A stretch of 35,267 nucleotides of DNA from Candidatus Azambacteria bacterium RIFCSPLOWO2_01_FULL_44_84 (GCA_001774075.1 MEYR01000030.1:1-35267), one strand, 5' to 3'; positions 1 through 7,840 are shown, numbered from the stretch's first letter. Notes: generated by a model from the sequence alone, not told the origin. Program-made: numbers and translations.

Positions 1-270
1 GAGGCTTTTTACTCCCGGTTTTTTTGAGGCAAAACTTTTTGAGCTTTGCCCTTCTTTTCCATCCTCGCCAAGAATTTTGACAAAACCGCCGAGAGGCAAA
101 AGATTGATCGAATAAATAGTATCTCCTTTTTTAAAACTAAAAATCCGCGGGGGAAATCCAAACCCAAATTCTTCCACCACAAGGCCGGCTCGTTTTGCGA
201 TGATAAAATGTCCGAATTCATGAACCAGAATCAATATGGCAAGAACTATTATAAAAATTATTATAGTCAT
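1..270 (-). CDS. rseP: RseP-type site-2 zinc metalloprotease, N-terminal part (cut by window edge)
   Basis: The reading frame opens at an ATG at 270 and runs without a stop to base 1, giving the first 90 residues. Residues 1-16 are a hydrophobic membrane segment leading into HEFGH (H17, E18, H21), the zinc-binding HExxH motif of M50 intramembrane proteases. The following EEFGFGFPPRIFSFKKGDT and LLPLGGFVKILGED match the conserved start of RseP/MMP proteins. The family cleaves membrane-bound substrates such as anti-sigma factors within the membrane. The PDZ domain and second catalytic motif would lie outside the window. The gene follows frr in the same direction, separated by one copy of the 64-nt palindromic repeat. 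Family assignment is firm; the substrate is unknown. Confidence 0.93.
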   Translation of the reverse strand, partial: MTIIIFIIVLAILILVHEFGHFIIAKRAGLVVEEFGFGFPPRIFSFKKGDTIYSINLLPLGGFVKILGEDGKEGQSSKSFASKKPGVKSL

Positions 271-276
271 GATTTT

Positions 277-340
277 CCTACGAATTACGAATCTCGGCGA
301 ATTACGAATTCGTAATTCGAAATCATTCGTAATTGGTAGG
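277..340. repeat. 64-nt palindromic intergenic repeat, copy 1
   Basis: An imperfect inverted repeat has outer arms CCTACGAATTACG and CGTAATTGGTAGG, and a perfect 20-nt palindrome GAATTACGAATTCGTAATTC in the middle. A second copy of the same length lies at 1659-1722; the two differ only in a short stretch near the left arm. Copy 1 sits between frr and the rseP-like gene. It could form a long hairpin in the transcript. No transposase is nearby. Confidence 0.85.
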
Positions 341-345
341 GATTA

Positions 346-897
346 TTATAGCTCCTTAATTTCTTTTTCTTTCTTATTAGCCACGTCTTCCAGGCCTTTA
401 TTTGCTTCATCAATCGCTTTTTGCGCTTCTTGTTTTTCTCTGAATTTATCGTCTTCGTTGATCTTTTTCTCCGCGAAAAGAACTTCTATGGACCTTATCG
501 CTTCATCTCTGTCTTTGCGCGCGGTAATTTTGGCTTCTTCAAGCTTAGTTCTGACTATTTTTGCAAGCGCGCTCCGTCTCTCTTCCGTAAGCGCCGGAAT
601 GGTTACGCGAACAACGTCTTTGTCGACTATCGGATTGATTCCCAGAGAAGAGGCCTGAATCGCTTTTTCTACGGCTGACACGGCATTTTTGTCCCAAGGC
701 TGGACAACAAGCGTCCTTGGTTCCGGCGCGGAAATCGTCGCCAACTGCTTCACCGGCATTTTGCTGCCGCAGTAGTCAACTATGATGTCTTCGACAAGTG
801 CGGGGCTCGCTCTGCCAATCCGTAAAGTAGCCAGTTCTTTTTGGAGCCAGACCTCGCGCGTTTTTAAATTTTTCTTTAAATAGTCTATGGTATCCAT
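346..897 (-). CDS. frr: Ribosome recycling factor
   Basis: RRF works with EF-G to split the post-termination ribosome after release of the finished protein. The product is 183 residues, close to the usual 185. It shows the family pattern: an N-terminal helix with LATLRIGRASPALVEDI, a beta domain containing PVKQLATISAPEPRTLVVQPWDK, then NPIVDKDVVRVTIPALTEERR and a long charged C-terminal helix. Its ATG overlaps by one base the stop codon of the upstream delta'-like gene (TAATG), which suggests translational coupling. Nothing in the sequence is unusual. Confidence 0.97.
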   Translation of the reverse strand: MDTIDYLKKNLKTREVWLQKELATLRIGRASPALVEDIIVDYCGSKMPVKQLATISAPEPRTLVVQPWDKNAVSAVEKAIQASSLGINPIVDKDVVRVTIPALTEERRSALAKIVRTKLEEAKITARKDRDEAIRSIEVLFAEKKINEDDKFREKQEAQKAIDEANKGLEDVANKKEKEIKEL

Positions 898-1646
898 TAT
901 TTTAACGATAAGATAAATTCATCAAAAGCGAACTTCGGGTTCATATTCGTCGTTACGAGTTTAGTATAAATATTTTGAAGCTTTGCCAGAATTATTGCCG
1001 CCTCGTCTGTCGAATAAGTCGTAAGAATCGTGGAGTCGCCCCTTAGCTTTTTTATAAACGATTCTCTCCAAAAATTAAGCCATTCGGCAAAAACGCGGGA
1101 AGTATCGGGCTCGTTTTTCAGGATTTTTTCAACTAACGCGTATCGTTCGCTGATGTCGCTTGCCACTATTTTTTCAATAATCTCCGAAAATTTGCCACGC
1201 GCCTCTTTAGGCTCAAAATACCAGAATAGAATGCGCGTCGATCGGGAAATTATTGTCGGTAAAATTGAGTCCAGTGTTTTTGCCAATAGAATAATAATAG
1301 CATAAGAAGGAGATTCTTCTAAAACCTTCAGGAGGGCGCTCTGGGCTGTCTCGGCCATACGTTCGGCTCCGGAAATAATAATGACCTTATGTTGTGCTAG
1401 AGCGGAGAGACTTAAAAATCTTTTTATTTCTCTGGCTTTATCAATAACAATACGATCATTTTCATCCGGAGCAATCTTGAGAAGATCGGGGCAAAACCTA
1501 GCGTCGTCATGATTTAAAAGAGTTTTCGCGAATGTCTCGGCAGTATCACTTTTACCTTTTTCATCAGGACCGTAAAACAAATAAACATTTGCCAGCTGAT
1601 CATTTTCAGTGCACCGATTGAGATAATCAATTGTCTTTTGATACAT
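897..1646 (-). CDS. holB: DNA polymerase III delta'-like clamp-loader ATPase subunit
   Basis: The 249-residue product resembles the delta'/gamma AAA+ fold that helps load the sliding clamp during replication. A Walker A-like GPDEKGKS lies at residues 26-33. LLKVLEESP (about 105-113) is the well-conserved helix of clamp-loader ATPases, and ISRST (133-137) corresponds to the SRC/sensor region, with Ser in place of Cys. The protein is shorter than E. coli delta' (about 334), and the zinc-finger cysteines of gamma/tau are absent. The gene overlaps frr by one base and is preceded by the second 64-nt repeat. The symbol is by function; a generic clamp-loader homologue is the alternative. Confidence 0.8.
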   Translation of the reverse strand: MYQKTIDYLNRCTENDQLANVYLFYGPDEKGKSDTAETFAKTLLNHDDARFCPDLLKIAPDENDRIVIDKAREIKRFLSLSALAQHKVIIISGAERMAETAQSALLKVLEESPSYAIIILLAKTLDSILPTIISRSTRILFWYFEPKEARGKFSEIIEKIVASDISERYALVEKILKNEPDTSRVFAEWLNFWRESFIKKLRGDSTILTTYSTDEAAIILAKLQNIYTKLVTTNMNPKFAFDEFILSLK

Positions 1647-1658
1647 TATAATAATTTT

Positions 1659-1722
1659 CCTACGAATTACGTATTTTGACGAATTACGAATTCGTAATTC
1701 GAAATCATTCGTAATTGGTAGG
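1659..1722. repeat. 64-nt palindromic intergenic repeat, copy 2
   Basis: This is nearly identical to 277-340 in sequence and length, including the perfect 20-nt core palindrome. It lies between the mreB stop and the start of the delta'-like gene, in the same orientation as copy 1. Both copies therefore follow one gene and precede the next in one gene series, where they could act as RNA hairpins that punctuate the transcript. Confidence 0.85.
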
Positions 1723-1727
1723 AAATT

Positions 1728-2741
1728 TTACCTCTTGGCCATTATACTGCGCTTATAGAATTCAAGATTTTCCAAAACAATGCCGGTTCCTTTTGCGACG
1801 CAAAGCAAAGGTTCATCCGCCACGTAAGTCGGCACGCCCGTGGCCTGGGTAATAAGCTCGTCCAGATTTCTAAGCAAGGCCGTGCCGCCCGCGAGAATGA
1901 GGCCCTTGTCCATGATATCAGCGGCAAGTTCTGGTGGAGTTTCGGCAAGAACCGCTTTTATCGTCTGGGTAATTTCACGCAGCCGCTCGCTTATGGCTTC
2001 GGCTATTTCGTTGGTACTGATTGTTATATTTTTGGGAAGTCCGGAAATTAAGTCTCGCCCCAAAACACTAACCCTCATTTCTTCTTTTATTGGGACAGCC
2101 GAACCGATTTCTATTTTTACACGCTCAGCGGTCCGCTCGCCAATCGCGAGATTGTGTCTGCGCTTAAGATAATCGATTATTGCTTGATCAAGCTTGTTTC
2201 CTCCGACGCGTTTTGACGCTGAAGTGACTATTCCGCCAAGAGAAATTACGGCAACTTCCGTAGTTCCTCCGCCGATACTGATAATCATGTGTCCCGAGGC
2301 CGAATTAATGGGAATGCCTGCGCCTATAGCCGCCAGCACCGGTTCTTTAACTATAAACGCGGCCCTGGCTCCCCCGTGAATTGTCGCATCAATTACGGCA
2401 CGTCTTTCCGTAGAGGTACTGCCACCGGGGACGGTTACCAAAACATCTGGCTTAAAAATTTGCAGCCGGCCAAGACTTTTCTGAATAAAATATCTGATCA
2501 TCGACTCCGTCACGTGATAATCGGCAATGACACCGTCTTTCATCGGTTTTGAAGCGATGATGGTGTCTGGCGTGCGGCCGATCATTTCTTGAGCTTCGAC
2601 TCCGACTGCTAAAACTTCTTTTTTATCTGACGAGATGGCAACAACCGTCGGTTCGTTCAAAACAATACCCTTTTCCAATATGAAAACAAGGGTGTTAGCC
2701 GTTCCCAGATCAATTCCGATTTTTTTGGAAAAAATACCCAT
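1728..2741 (-). CDS. mreB: Rod shape-determining actin homologue MreB
   Basis: MreB is the bacterial actin that forms membrane-associated filaments and guides lateral cell-wall synthesis. The 337-residue product has the phosphate-1 loop GIDLGTANT at residues 9-17, the phosphate-2 region ISIGGGTTEVAVISLGG and the adenosine motif LAGGTALLRNLDEL, so the ATPase core is complete. Length is normal for MreB (about 335-347). No mreC or mreD follows in this window. Instead murA lies directly upstream, so envelope-building genes are grouped. The junction with murA is an AT-rich repeat tract of about 100 bp. Confidence 0.97.
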   Translation of the reverse strand: MGIFSKKIGIDLGTANTLVFILEKGIVLNEPTVVAISSDKKEVLAVGVEAQEMIGRTPDTIIASKPMKDGVIADYHVTESMIRYFIQKSLGRLQIFKPDVLVTVPGGSTSTERRAVIDATIHGGARAAFIVKEPVLAAIGAGIPINSASGHMIISIGGGTTEVAVISLGGIVTSASKRVGGNKLDQAIIDYLKRRHNLAIGERTAERVKIEIGSAVPIKEEMRVSVLGRDLISGLPKNITISTNEIAEAISERLREITQTIKAVLAETPPELAADIMDKGLILAGGTALLRNLDELITQATGVPTYVADEPLLCVAKGTGIVLENLEFYKRSIMAKR

Positions 2742-2744
2742 AAT

Positions 2745-2848
2745 TCGAATTCAAAACTCAAAAATCAAAAGGCAAAAGTTCAAGTCAAAAATTAAAAGTT
2801 ATTAAACTTTTGAATTTTAAATTGTAATTTTGAATTTTGCATTTTGAA
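2745..2848. repeat. AT-rich low-complexity repeat tract between murA and mreB
   Basis: The tract is made of repeated variants of CAAAAATCAAAA, CAAAAGTTCAAG and TTTTGAATTTT, with the second half roughly the reverse complement of the first. The same kind of sequence occurs inside mnmA, mpg and the gene upstream of mpg, where it is translated. No gene is seen here. Confidence 0.7.
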
Positions 2849-4108
2849 TTAGTTTTCGACTCGCCGCATGTCGGCGCCTATCGCCTTCAATCTTTCATCA
2901 ATTCTTTCGTAGCCCCGATCGATCTGATAGATGTTTTCCATAATTGTCTGGCCACGAGCTACAAGCGCGGCAATGAGCAGGGCCATGCCGGCTCTGATAT
3001 CCGGCGAAGCGATTTTTTTGCCGAAAAGAGGCGTCGGTCCTTTGACTATCACCCGATGAGGATCGGCCATAATAATATCGGCGCCCATCTGGTTAAGAGT
3101 GTCAGTGTAGAATAACCGGCCGTCATAAATTGTCTCATGAACCATTGAAAGTCCTCTTGTCTGGGTAGTAAAAACCGTCCACGGTGCTTGTAGGTCAGTA
3201 GCGAAACCGGGATACTCTCTTGTGACAATATCTTGCGCCAGAAGATTTTTTGACGGCTTCACGATAACATAGTCGCGTCCTACTTCCAAATTGACCCCGG
3301 CGCGATCTAAATATTCAAGCAAAACCTCGATATGCGACGGATTGCAATTTTTAATTTTTAAGCAACTTTTACTCGCCGCCGCCAAGAGTATAAAAGTTCC
3401 AGCTTCTATTCTGTCGGGCGTCGGTTCCCAGGTCGTTCCGGCCAGGGAGTCAACCCCGTTAATTTCAATGGTGGAGGTGCCAGCGCCTTTGATTTTAGCC
3501 CCCATCTTATTTAAAACTCCGGCCAAATTCTCTACTTCCGGTTCTTGCGCCGCGTTTCTTAAAATTGTTTTGCCCTGCGCCAGCGTTGCCGCCATCATTA
3601 ACGTTTCGGCGCCGGTGACGCTGGACTTGGGAAAAACAAATTTTGTTCCCTTAAGCTTTTTAACGGTAACGCTGAATAACTTGCCGCGAGTTTCGACTTT
3701 CGCGCCCAGCGCCCTAAAGCCGTCAATGAAAAAGTTTATAGGCCTTTTGCCCAATGTGCATCCGCCGGGGTGCGGGAAAGAAACGGATCCGAATCTTGCC
3801 AGAAGCGGTCCGGATAAAACTATCGAAGCCCTGAAGCGGTCCGCTATGGAGTAATTCAGGTTAGTTTTTTTGAGGCGATCCGCGCTGATTGTGGCCGCGT
3901 TTTTATTTATGGCGATATTAGCTCCGAGATCGGCCATCAGTTCTTTCATTCTGGCGACATCTTCGATGCGCGGCAGATTTTTTATCTGAACCGGGTCGGC
4001 GGTCAGAAGCGAGGCGGCTAAAATCGGCAGAGCCGAATTTTTAGCCCGCGATACACTGATTTCTCCTTCCAATTTTTTTCCACCATTGATTATAAAACGG
4101 TCTGGCAT
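2849..4108 (-). CDS. murA: UDP-N-acetylglucosamine 1-carboxyvinyltransferase
   Basis: MurA carries out the first committed step of peptidoglycan synthesis, transferring enolpyruvate from phosphoenolpyruvate to UDP-GlcNAc in the cytoplasm. The 419-residue product has the usual length. The substrate-binding pair K23-N24 sits in RAKNSALPILAAS. The loop HPGGCTLGKRP carries the catalytic cysteine C117, the residue attacked by fosfomycin; organisms with Asp there are resistant, so this one has the sensitive form. The catalytic base D305 is in GFATDLQAPW. The gene heads a minus-strand series with mreB, the clamp-loader gene, frr and rseP. Confidence 0.97.
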   Translation of the reverse strand: MPDRFIINGGKKLEGEISVSRAKNSALPILAASLLTADPVQIKNLPRIEDVARMKELMADLGANIAINKNAATISADRLKKTNLNYSIADRFRASIVLSGPLLARFGSVSFPHPGGCTLGKRPINFFIDGFRALGAKVETRGKLFSVTVKKLKGTKFVFPKSSVTGAETLMMAATLAQGKTILRNAAQEPEVENLAGVLNKMGAKIKGAGTSTIEINGVDSLAGTTWEPTPDRIEAGTFILLAAASKSCLKIKNCNPSHIEVLLEYLDRAGVNLEVGRDYVIVKPSKNLLAQDIVTREYPGFATDLQAPWTVFTTQTRGLSMVHETIYDGRLFYTDTLNQMGADIIMADPHRVIVKGPTPLFGKKIASPDIRAGMALLIAALVARGQTIMENIYQIDRGYERIDERLKAIGADMRRVEN

Positions 4109-4181
4109 ATGTAATATTTTATGTTGAAATGGTATGCTAAATTTTCATATTTAGCAAACCCAGCGCGAGAGAATGTAAATT

Positions 4182-4211
4182 AAAATAAGCCCTAATTTTT
4201 AGGCTTATTTT
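4182..4211 (-). terminator. Rho-independent terminator after the small zinc-finger gene
   Basis: The arms AAAATAAGCC (4182-4191) and GGCTTATTTT (4202-4211) pair perfectly around a 10-nt loop. Read on the minus strand, a T-rich run follows. The zinc-finger gene's stop codon (4205-4207) lies inside the stem. Confidence 0.75.
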
Positions 4212-4366
4212 TTCTTCCTTTCCCCAGCTTTCTGAGGAACTTTTCCGATGCTGTCGCAAGTTTCACAAGGCCTATAGCCTTTAATATGAACCTCGTTTCC
4301 CTCACATTCGGTAATCATAAACTTTCCATGACCGGCACAGTTGGGGCAAGGCACCATGTCAGGCAT
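4205..4366 (-). CDS. Small DnaJ-type zinc-finger protein (53 aa)
   Basis: A 53-codon frame begins with ATG at 4366 and ends at TAA 4205-4207. It encodes CPNCAGHG at residues 7-14 and CETCDSIG at 34-41. These are two CxxCxGxG-like knuckles, as in the zinc-binding region of DnaJ. The C-terminus is basic (GERKKK). The DnaJ J-domain and substrate domain are absent. A one-zinc scaffold that binds RNA or protein is plausible. An in-frame stop lies ten codons upstream of the ATG, and a second ATG is at codon 4. A good terminator ends the gene, supporting real expression. The function is unknown. Confidence 0.75.
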   Translation of the reverse strand: MPDMVPCPNCAGHGKFMITECEGNEVHIKGYRPCETCDSIGKVPQKAGERKKK

Positions 4367-4405
4367 GACTTCTTCGCCTTCAAAAGATTTTACTTAAAGC
4401 AACAT

Positions 4406-4566
4406 TGACCAGGAAGTGAAAATTGTGCAAATTCTCTTTTGCCCTTCAAATTCTTTACCATTGCTCTAAACTTTTTTATATGTCACAGAAGAAAAAATAT
4501 GCTATTTGCATTTAAATCGGGCAAAAGAATTTGGAAGGCAGGCACAATTTCTACTTCCTGGTTGAT
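4406..4566. repeat. Large imperfect inverted repeat upstream of the PEGA gene
   Basis: The left arm begins near 4408 with ACCAGGAAGT, AAATTGTGC and AAATTCTCTTTTGCCC. The right arm, ending near 4563, reads the same blocks on the opposite strand, with an 8-nt insertion between two of them. About 75 nt separate the arms. The block AACCAGGAAGTA recurs once more at 14062-14073. No open frame of note lies in the spacer. It may be a non-autonomous mobile element or a structured leader. Confidence 0.65.
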
Positions 4567-4599
4567 TTTTTAGATAAACTGTGGTAATCTGTTTTGACA

Positions 4600-5484
4600 A
4601 TGACTCGAAAAATAAGACGAATTATTCTGTGGTTTTTTGTGGCGCTGTTTTTTGTCTCAAGCGCGATTATCGTTTTTTTAGCCCAAGGTTTGAGGTTTGA
4701 CTTCCGCTCCTTCAATATTACGAGAACCGGCGGTATTTATATCGTCACCTCGGTGCCCGACGCGAAAATCTACATTAACGACGCATATGCTCAAGCCACG
4801 GGAGGTCTCATCAAATACGGCAGATTGGTGGAGAATCTTTTGCCGAGAAACTATGACGTCTTTGTTTACAAAGAAGGTTTTTATCCATGGAATAAAACCA
4901 TCGCCGTAAAAGCCGGCGAAGTCGTGGAAATTAAAAATGTGGTTCTTTTTCCCATAGATCTGAAAATCGAAAAAGTGGCTCAAGCGGACGTAAAATCTCT
5001 CATAAAACAATTCCCGAAACCCGCGACTTCCACAGACGGCTTCCGAATAAAAAAGGCTGTTCTCGAACTCCTAGACGCGAACAATGACAAATGGCTGCCG
5101 GTCGCGAATAACGTCAAATACATGGCGCTTTCCCCAAACGGCGGTAATATGCTTTTTGCCACCGCTTCAGGTGGAGCCCCGCCACCGGCGATGGCGGGTG
5201 AAAACGAAATAAAAGTTTATTCTGTTGCTAACAAAAAATCAGAAACTGTTTTATCTGCCGGGGAAACTATCCGCTATATTGCCTGGCTGGCCGATTCTTC
5301 TTATTTTATTACCGTTGCAGGCAGCGACTTGATAATTACGGAGCTGGACGCCTTGGGCTCGAAACGCAATTCCATAAGATTATTTTTTAATATCGCCTCC
5401 CCGCTTAATTACGATGCGGATGACGACATTTTCTATTTCAGCCGCGACAGCGCGCTTTATAAAACCCATCTTTATACCCAGTAA
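4600..5484 (+). CDS. Membrane-anchored PEGA-domain protein
   Basis: The start is set at ATG 4600; an in-frame TTG lies two codons upstream. Residues 9-28 are one strong membrane segment after a basic start (MTRKIRR), so the rest is probably outside the cell. Residues 45-118 match a PEGA domain, a small beta-sandwich common in surface proteins, with SVPDAKIYIND, LLPRNYDVFVYKEGFYPW and a final hydrophobic strand. The remainder resembles degenerate beta-propeller blades. A repeat-like insert (SGGAPPPAMAGEN) lies near residues 190-203. The gene stands alone on the plus strand between minus-strand operons. The ligand is unknown. Confidence 0.8.
   Translation: MTRKIRRIILWFFVALFFVSSAIIVFLAQGLRFDFRSFNITRTGGIYIVTSVPDAKIYINDAYAQATGGLIKYGRLVENLLPRNYDVFVYKEGFYPWNKTIAVKAGEVVEIKNVVLFPIDLKIEKVAQADVKSLIKQFPKPATSTDGFRIKKAVLELLDANNDKWLPVANNVKYMALSPNGGNMLFATASGGAPPPAMAGENEIKVYSVANKKSETVLSAGETIRYIAWLADSSYFITVAGSDLIITELDALGSKRNSIRLFFNIASPLNYDADDDIFYFSRDSALYKTHLYTQ
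5170..5200. repeat. GC-rich in-frame repeat-like insert in the PEGA gene
   Basis: The stretch encodes GGAPPPAMAG, and its GCCACCGGCGATGGCGG part can fold on itself. It is richer in G and C than its surroundings and interrupts an otherwise beta-strand-like protein. It resembles the other in-frame inserts of this window, but no second copy was found here. Confidence 0.45.
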
Positions 5485-5517
5485 AAACAGCCCCGACGTT
5501 ACGTCGGGGCTGTTTTT
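5483..5517. terminator. Bidirectional terminator between the PEGA gene and rpsI
   Basis: Seventeen-nucleotide arms (5483-5499 and 5501-5517) pair perfectly: AAAAACAGCCCCGACGT against its complement. There is an A-run on one side and a T-run on the other. The site lies between two convergent genes and can end transcription from both sides. Confidence 0.93.
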
Positions 5518-5520
5518 ACT

Positions 5521-6006
5521 TTAACGTTTACTCCACTGAGGAGCTCTGCGTGCACCCTTTAGGCCTGGCTTCTTTCGTTCTTTCATTCTTGGATCGCGCG
5601 TTAAAAATCCTGCTGCTTTTAAAACTTTTTTGTATTCGGGGTTGGCGATGACTAAGGCGCGGCTAACTCCGTGTCTTCCGGCCTCTGCTTGAGAATGCTG
5701 TCCGCCCCCAGTAATATTGGCAGAAATTTTCCAATCAAGATTCCCCACCTGATTAAGCGGGCTCATAAAGACATCCTGCATTTCTTTTTGGCGCCAATAA
5801 TCTCCGATTGTTTTACCATTGACCGTAATCTGCCGGTCTGCCCCGCTTGCCGACCATATTCTAACACGGCTAATAGCCGTTTTTCTGCGGCCGACGGCTT
5901 CGAAATATTTGGCTAAAACTTTCTTTTCTGTCGTTGCTTTCGGCTTTTCCTTCACCGCGACAGTCTTTTTTGACACGGATTTAGTTGTAGTGGTCTTACG
6001 GATCAT
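5521..6006 (-). CDS. rpsI: 30S ribosomal protein S9
   Basis: The conserved core starts near residue 32 with YFEAVGRRKTAISRVRIW, includes ITGGGQHSQAEAGRHGVSRAL, and ends with the universal tail QWSKR, which reaches the ribosomal P site. The product is 161 residues, longer than the usual 130, because of a Lys/Thr-rich N-terminal extension of about 30 residues. The gene follows rplM with a 4-bp gap, the conserved rplM-rpsI pair, and ends at the bidirectional hairpin. Confidence 0.97.
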   Translation of the reverse strand: MIRKTTTTKSVSKKTVAVKEKPKATTEKKVLAKYFEAVGRRKTAISRVRIWSASGADRQITVNGKTIGDYWRQKEMQDVFMSPLNQVGNLDWKISANITGGGQHSQAEAGRHGVSRALVIANPEYKKVLKAAGFLTRDPRMKERKKPGLKGARRAPQWSKR

Positions 6007-6010
6007 AAAA

Positions 6011-6367
6011 CTATTGTATTATTAATCTTTTGAGAAGCTTTGCCCGTATTCTATTTTTTTTGAGCATCCTGGTCACGGCCAGTTTCAAAGCCCGGCCTTT
6101 ATCTTTGGCGGTAATTTCGGCAAAGCTCTTGGTCTTAAGCCCTCCCGGCCAGCCGGTATGGTATCGATAAACGTTTTGTTCAATTTTTTTGCCGGTCATC
6201 ACCACTTTTTCGATATTAGAAATTTTTACGGTTATCAGCGGATCAATATGCGGCTCGAAAGTGACCTCGGCTTTGCCTCGTAGCAAAGTCGCAATTTTAG
6301 TAGCCAAACGGCCGAGATGTTCTTCGGCCGCGTCAATATTATAAATTTTTTGCTTTCGCTCTTTCAT
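6011..6367 (-). CDS. rplM: 50S ribosomal protein L13 (short form)
   Basis: The product has LGRLATKIATLLRGKAEVTFEPHIDP, VVMTGKKIEQNVYRYHTGWPGG and RALKLAVTRMLKKNRIRAKLLKRL, all typical of L13, an early-assembly 23S rRNA-binding protein. It is 118 residues, against about 142 in most bacteria. It lacks the usual N-terminal leader with the Trp-containing strand and ends soon after the LKRL helix. The stop is 4 bp before rpsI. Confidence 0.96.
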   Translation of the reverse strand: MKERKQKIYNIDAAEEHLGRLATKIATLLRGKAEVTFEPHIDPLITVKISNIEKVVMTGKKIEQNVYRYHTGWPGGLKTKSFAEITAKDKGRALKLAVTRMLKKNRIRAKLLKRLIIQ

Positions 6368-6410
6368 AAGGTCGCATTCGTATAATTTGTAAATTCGTAG
6401 CCGTTTATAT

Positions 6411-6761
6411 TTATTTTACCAACTCAATAATAGAAACCGCGGCGGCGTCGTTTTTTCGGTTGCCCCATTTTAAGATTCTCGTATATCCTCCCGGTCTCTC
6501 TTTATAAAGAGGCGCGATCTCAGAAAACAATTTTTTGACGGTCTTGGCGTCGAACTTTTCCAGCATTAGGCGCCTATTGGCTAACGTGTCACGCTTTGCG
6601 CGAGTTATCATCTTCTCGGCAAATGATCTTATTTCCTTAGCGCGGGTGGCGGTGGTTTTTATCCGGCCGTGTAAAAGCAAACTGCGCGTCAGATTCCAGA
6701 CAAAGGCCTTCCGGTAGTCGGCCGTCCTTCCAAATTTTCTGAATTTCTTATGATGCTCCAT
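6411..6761 (-). CDS. rplQ: 50S ribosomal protein L17
   Basis: The sequence KFRKFGRTADYRKAFVWNLTRSLLLHGRIKTTATRAKEIR is the standard start of L17, a protein near the peptide exit tunnel. GGYTRILKWGNRKNDAAAVSIIEL is the usual C-terminus. At 116 residues the length is normal. It follows rpoA as in the bacterial alpha operon. The short gaps on both sides hold AT-rich CGATAT and ATTCGTA repeats. Confidence 0.97.
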   Translation of the reverse strand: MEHHKKFRKFGRTADYRKAFVWNLTRSLLLHGRIKTTATRAKEIRSFAEKMITRAKRDTLANRRLMLEKFDAKTVKKLFSEIAPLYKERPGGYTRILKWGNRKNDAAAVSIIELVK

Positions 6762-6803
6762 ACTATAAATTTCGATATATCAACTTTTCGATATGTTCGG
6801 TTA

Positions 6804-7775
6804 TTATTGCTTCAGAGTCAAGCCGAGTTTGCCCAGGGCCTTTTTAATTTCTTTTACGGCTTTTTCACCAAGACCTTCAAGCTCCAAAAGTCCTTCTTCA
6901 CTGAGTGTAACAATGCCTCCGACAGTTTTAATGTGGTTGCTCAACAGAGCGTTTTGAGTCCTTTGTGAAAATTTTAGATCTTCAATTTTCATTTTCTCGG
7001 CGTTTTCTAATTCGGATTCTTCACTAAATAAAGTAACCGGCTCTTTTTTAGCTTCTTTATTCGACTCTTTATTCGCGATTTTACGAATTGGAGACGCGAT
7101 AATCTTATAATGTTCAATCAAAATATTAGCGGAACGCTCCAGTGCTTCTTCAGGCATAATAGTTCCGTCAGTTTCAATATCAATAACGAGTCGATTATAG
7201 TCCGTGCGATCGCCGACGCGCATATTTTCTACCTCATAATTAATCTTACGGATTGGCGAAAAGATAGCGTCTATGGACATGCTGCCTATTTCTTGCTTTT
7301 CCCTTTTCCGTGATTCAACGGCAGAATATCCCAAGCCATTTTCTACCTGCATTTCCATTTCAAGCACCGCGTCACGACTCGTAAGCGTGGCTATATGAAC
7401 GCCGGGATTTACTACTTCAACCTGAGTTGGCGAAATAATATCTTTGCCTCTAACTTCTTTTTCACCTTTAACCTTGAGGTGAACATTTTGAGGCTCATCT
7501 CCGTGGACCTTAAATCTCACCTGTTTTAAATTAAGAATTAATTCCACTATATCCTCCATTACTCCGGGAATGGTGGAAAATTCATGACTCACCCCTTTGA
7601 TTTTTACTGAAACAATGGCCGATCCGGGTAACGAAGAAAGCATTATCCGTCTCAGCGCGTTGCCAACGGTCAGGCCGTAACCAGGATGCATTTCTTCGAT
7701 TTCAAAAACAGCCCTGTTTTCCGAAGGTTTCTCGATTAATTTTGGCGCTTGTGGCAATGAAATATTCGTGTTCAT
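6804..7775 (-). CDS. rpoA: RNA polymerase alpha subunit
   Basis: The N-terminal assembly domain has NRAVFEIEEMHPGYGLTVGNALRRIMLSSLPGSA and GVMEDIVELILNLK. The C-terminal DNA- and activator-binding domain has IEDLKFSQRTQNALLSNHIKTVG and LGEKAVKEIKKALGKLGL. A Lys/Glu-rich linker joins them. From ATG 7775 the product is 323 residues. The frame opens further upstream to a TTG at 7841, but those 22 codons lie in a repeat-like sequence and do not resemble alpha, so ATG 7775 is preferred. The gene sits between rpsD and rplQ in the alpha operon. Confidence 0.95.
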   Translation of the reverse strand: MNTNISLPQAPKLIEKPSENRAVFEIEEMHPGYGLTVGNALRRIMLSSLPGSAIVSVKIKGVSHEFSTIPGVMEDIVELILNLKQVRFKVHGDEPQNVHLKVKGEKEVRGKDIISPTQVEVVNPGVHIATLTSRDAVLEMEMQVENGLGYSAVESRKREKQEIGSMSIDAIFSPIRKINYEVENMRVGDRTDYNRLVIDIETDGTIMPEEALERSANILIEHYKIIASPIRKIANKESNKEAKKEPVTLFSEESELENAEKMKIEDLKFSQRTQNALLSNHIKTVGGIVTLSEEGLLELEGLGEKAVKEIKKALGKLGLTLKQ

Positions 7776-7807
7776 ATTTGTGTTAATTTTTAATTTTTCT
7801 CGGTTCG

Positions 7808-7840
7808 TCATCGCTTCGCTAGATCTGGCGTAGCCAGACA
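7808..7840. repeat. GC-rich palindromic repeat in the rpsD-rpoA junction
   Basis: TCTGGCTACGCCAGATCTAG on the minus strand has self-complementary halves (TCTGGC/GCCAGA), followed by CGAAGCGATGA. It differs in composition from the surrounding AT-rich DNA and creates a spurious upstream extension of the rpoA frame. It may form a hairpin ahead of rpoA. Confidence 0.5.
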
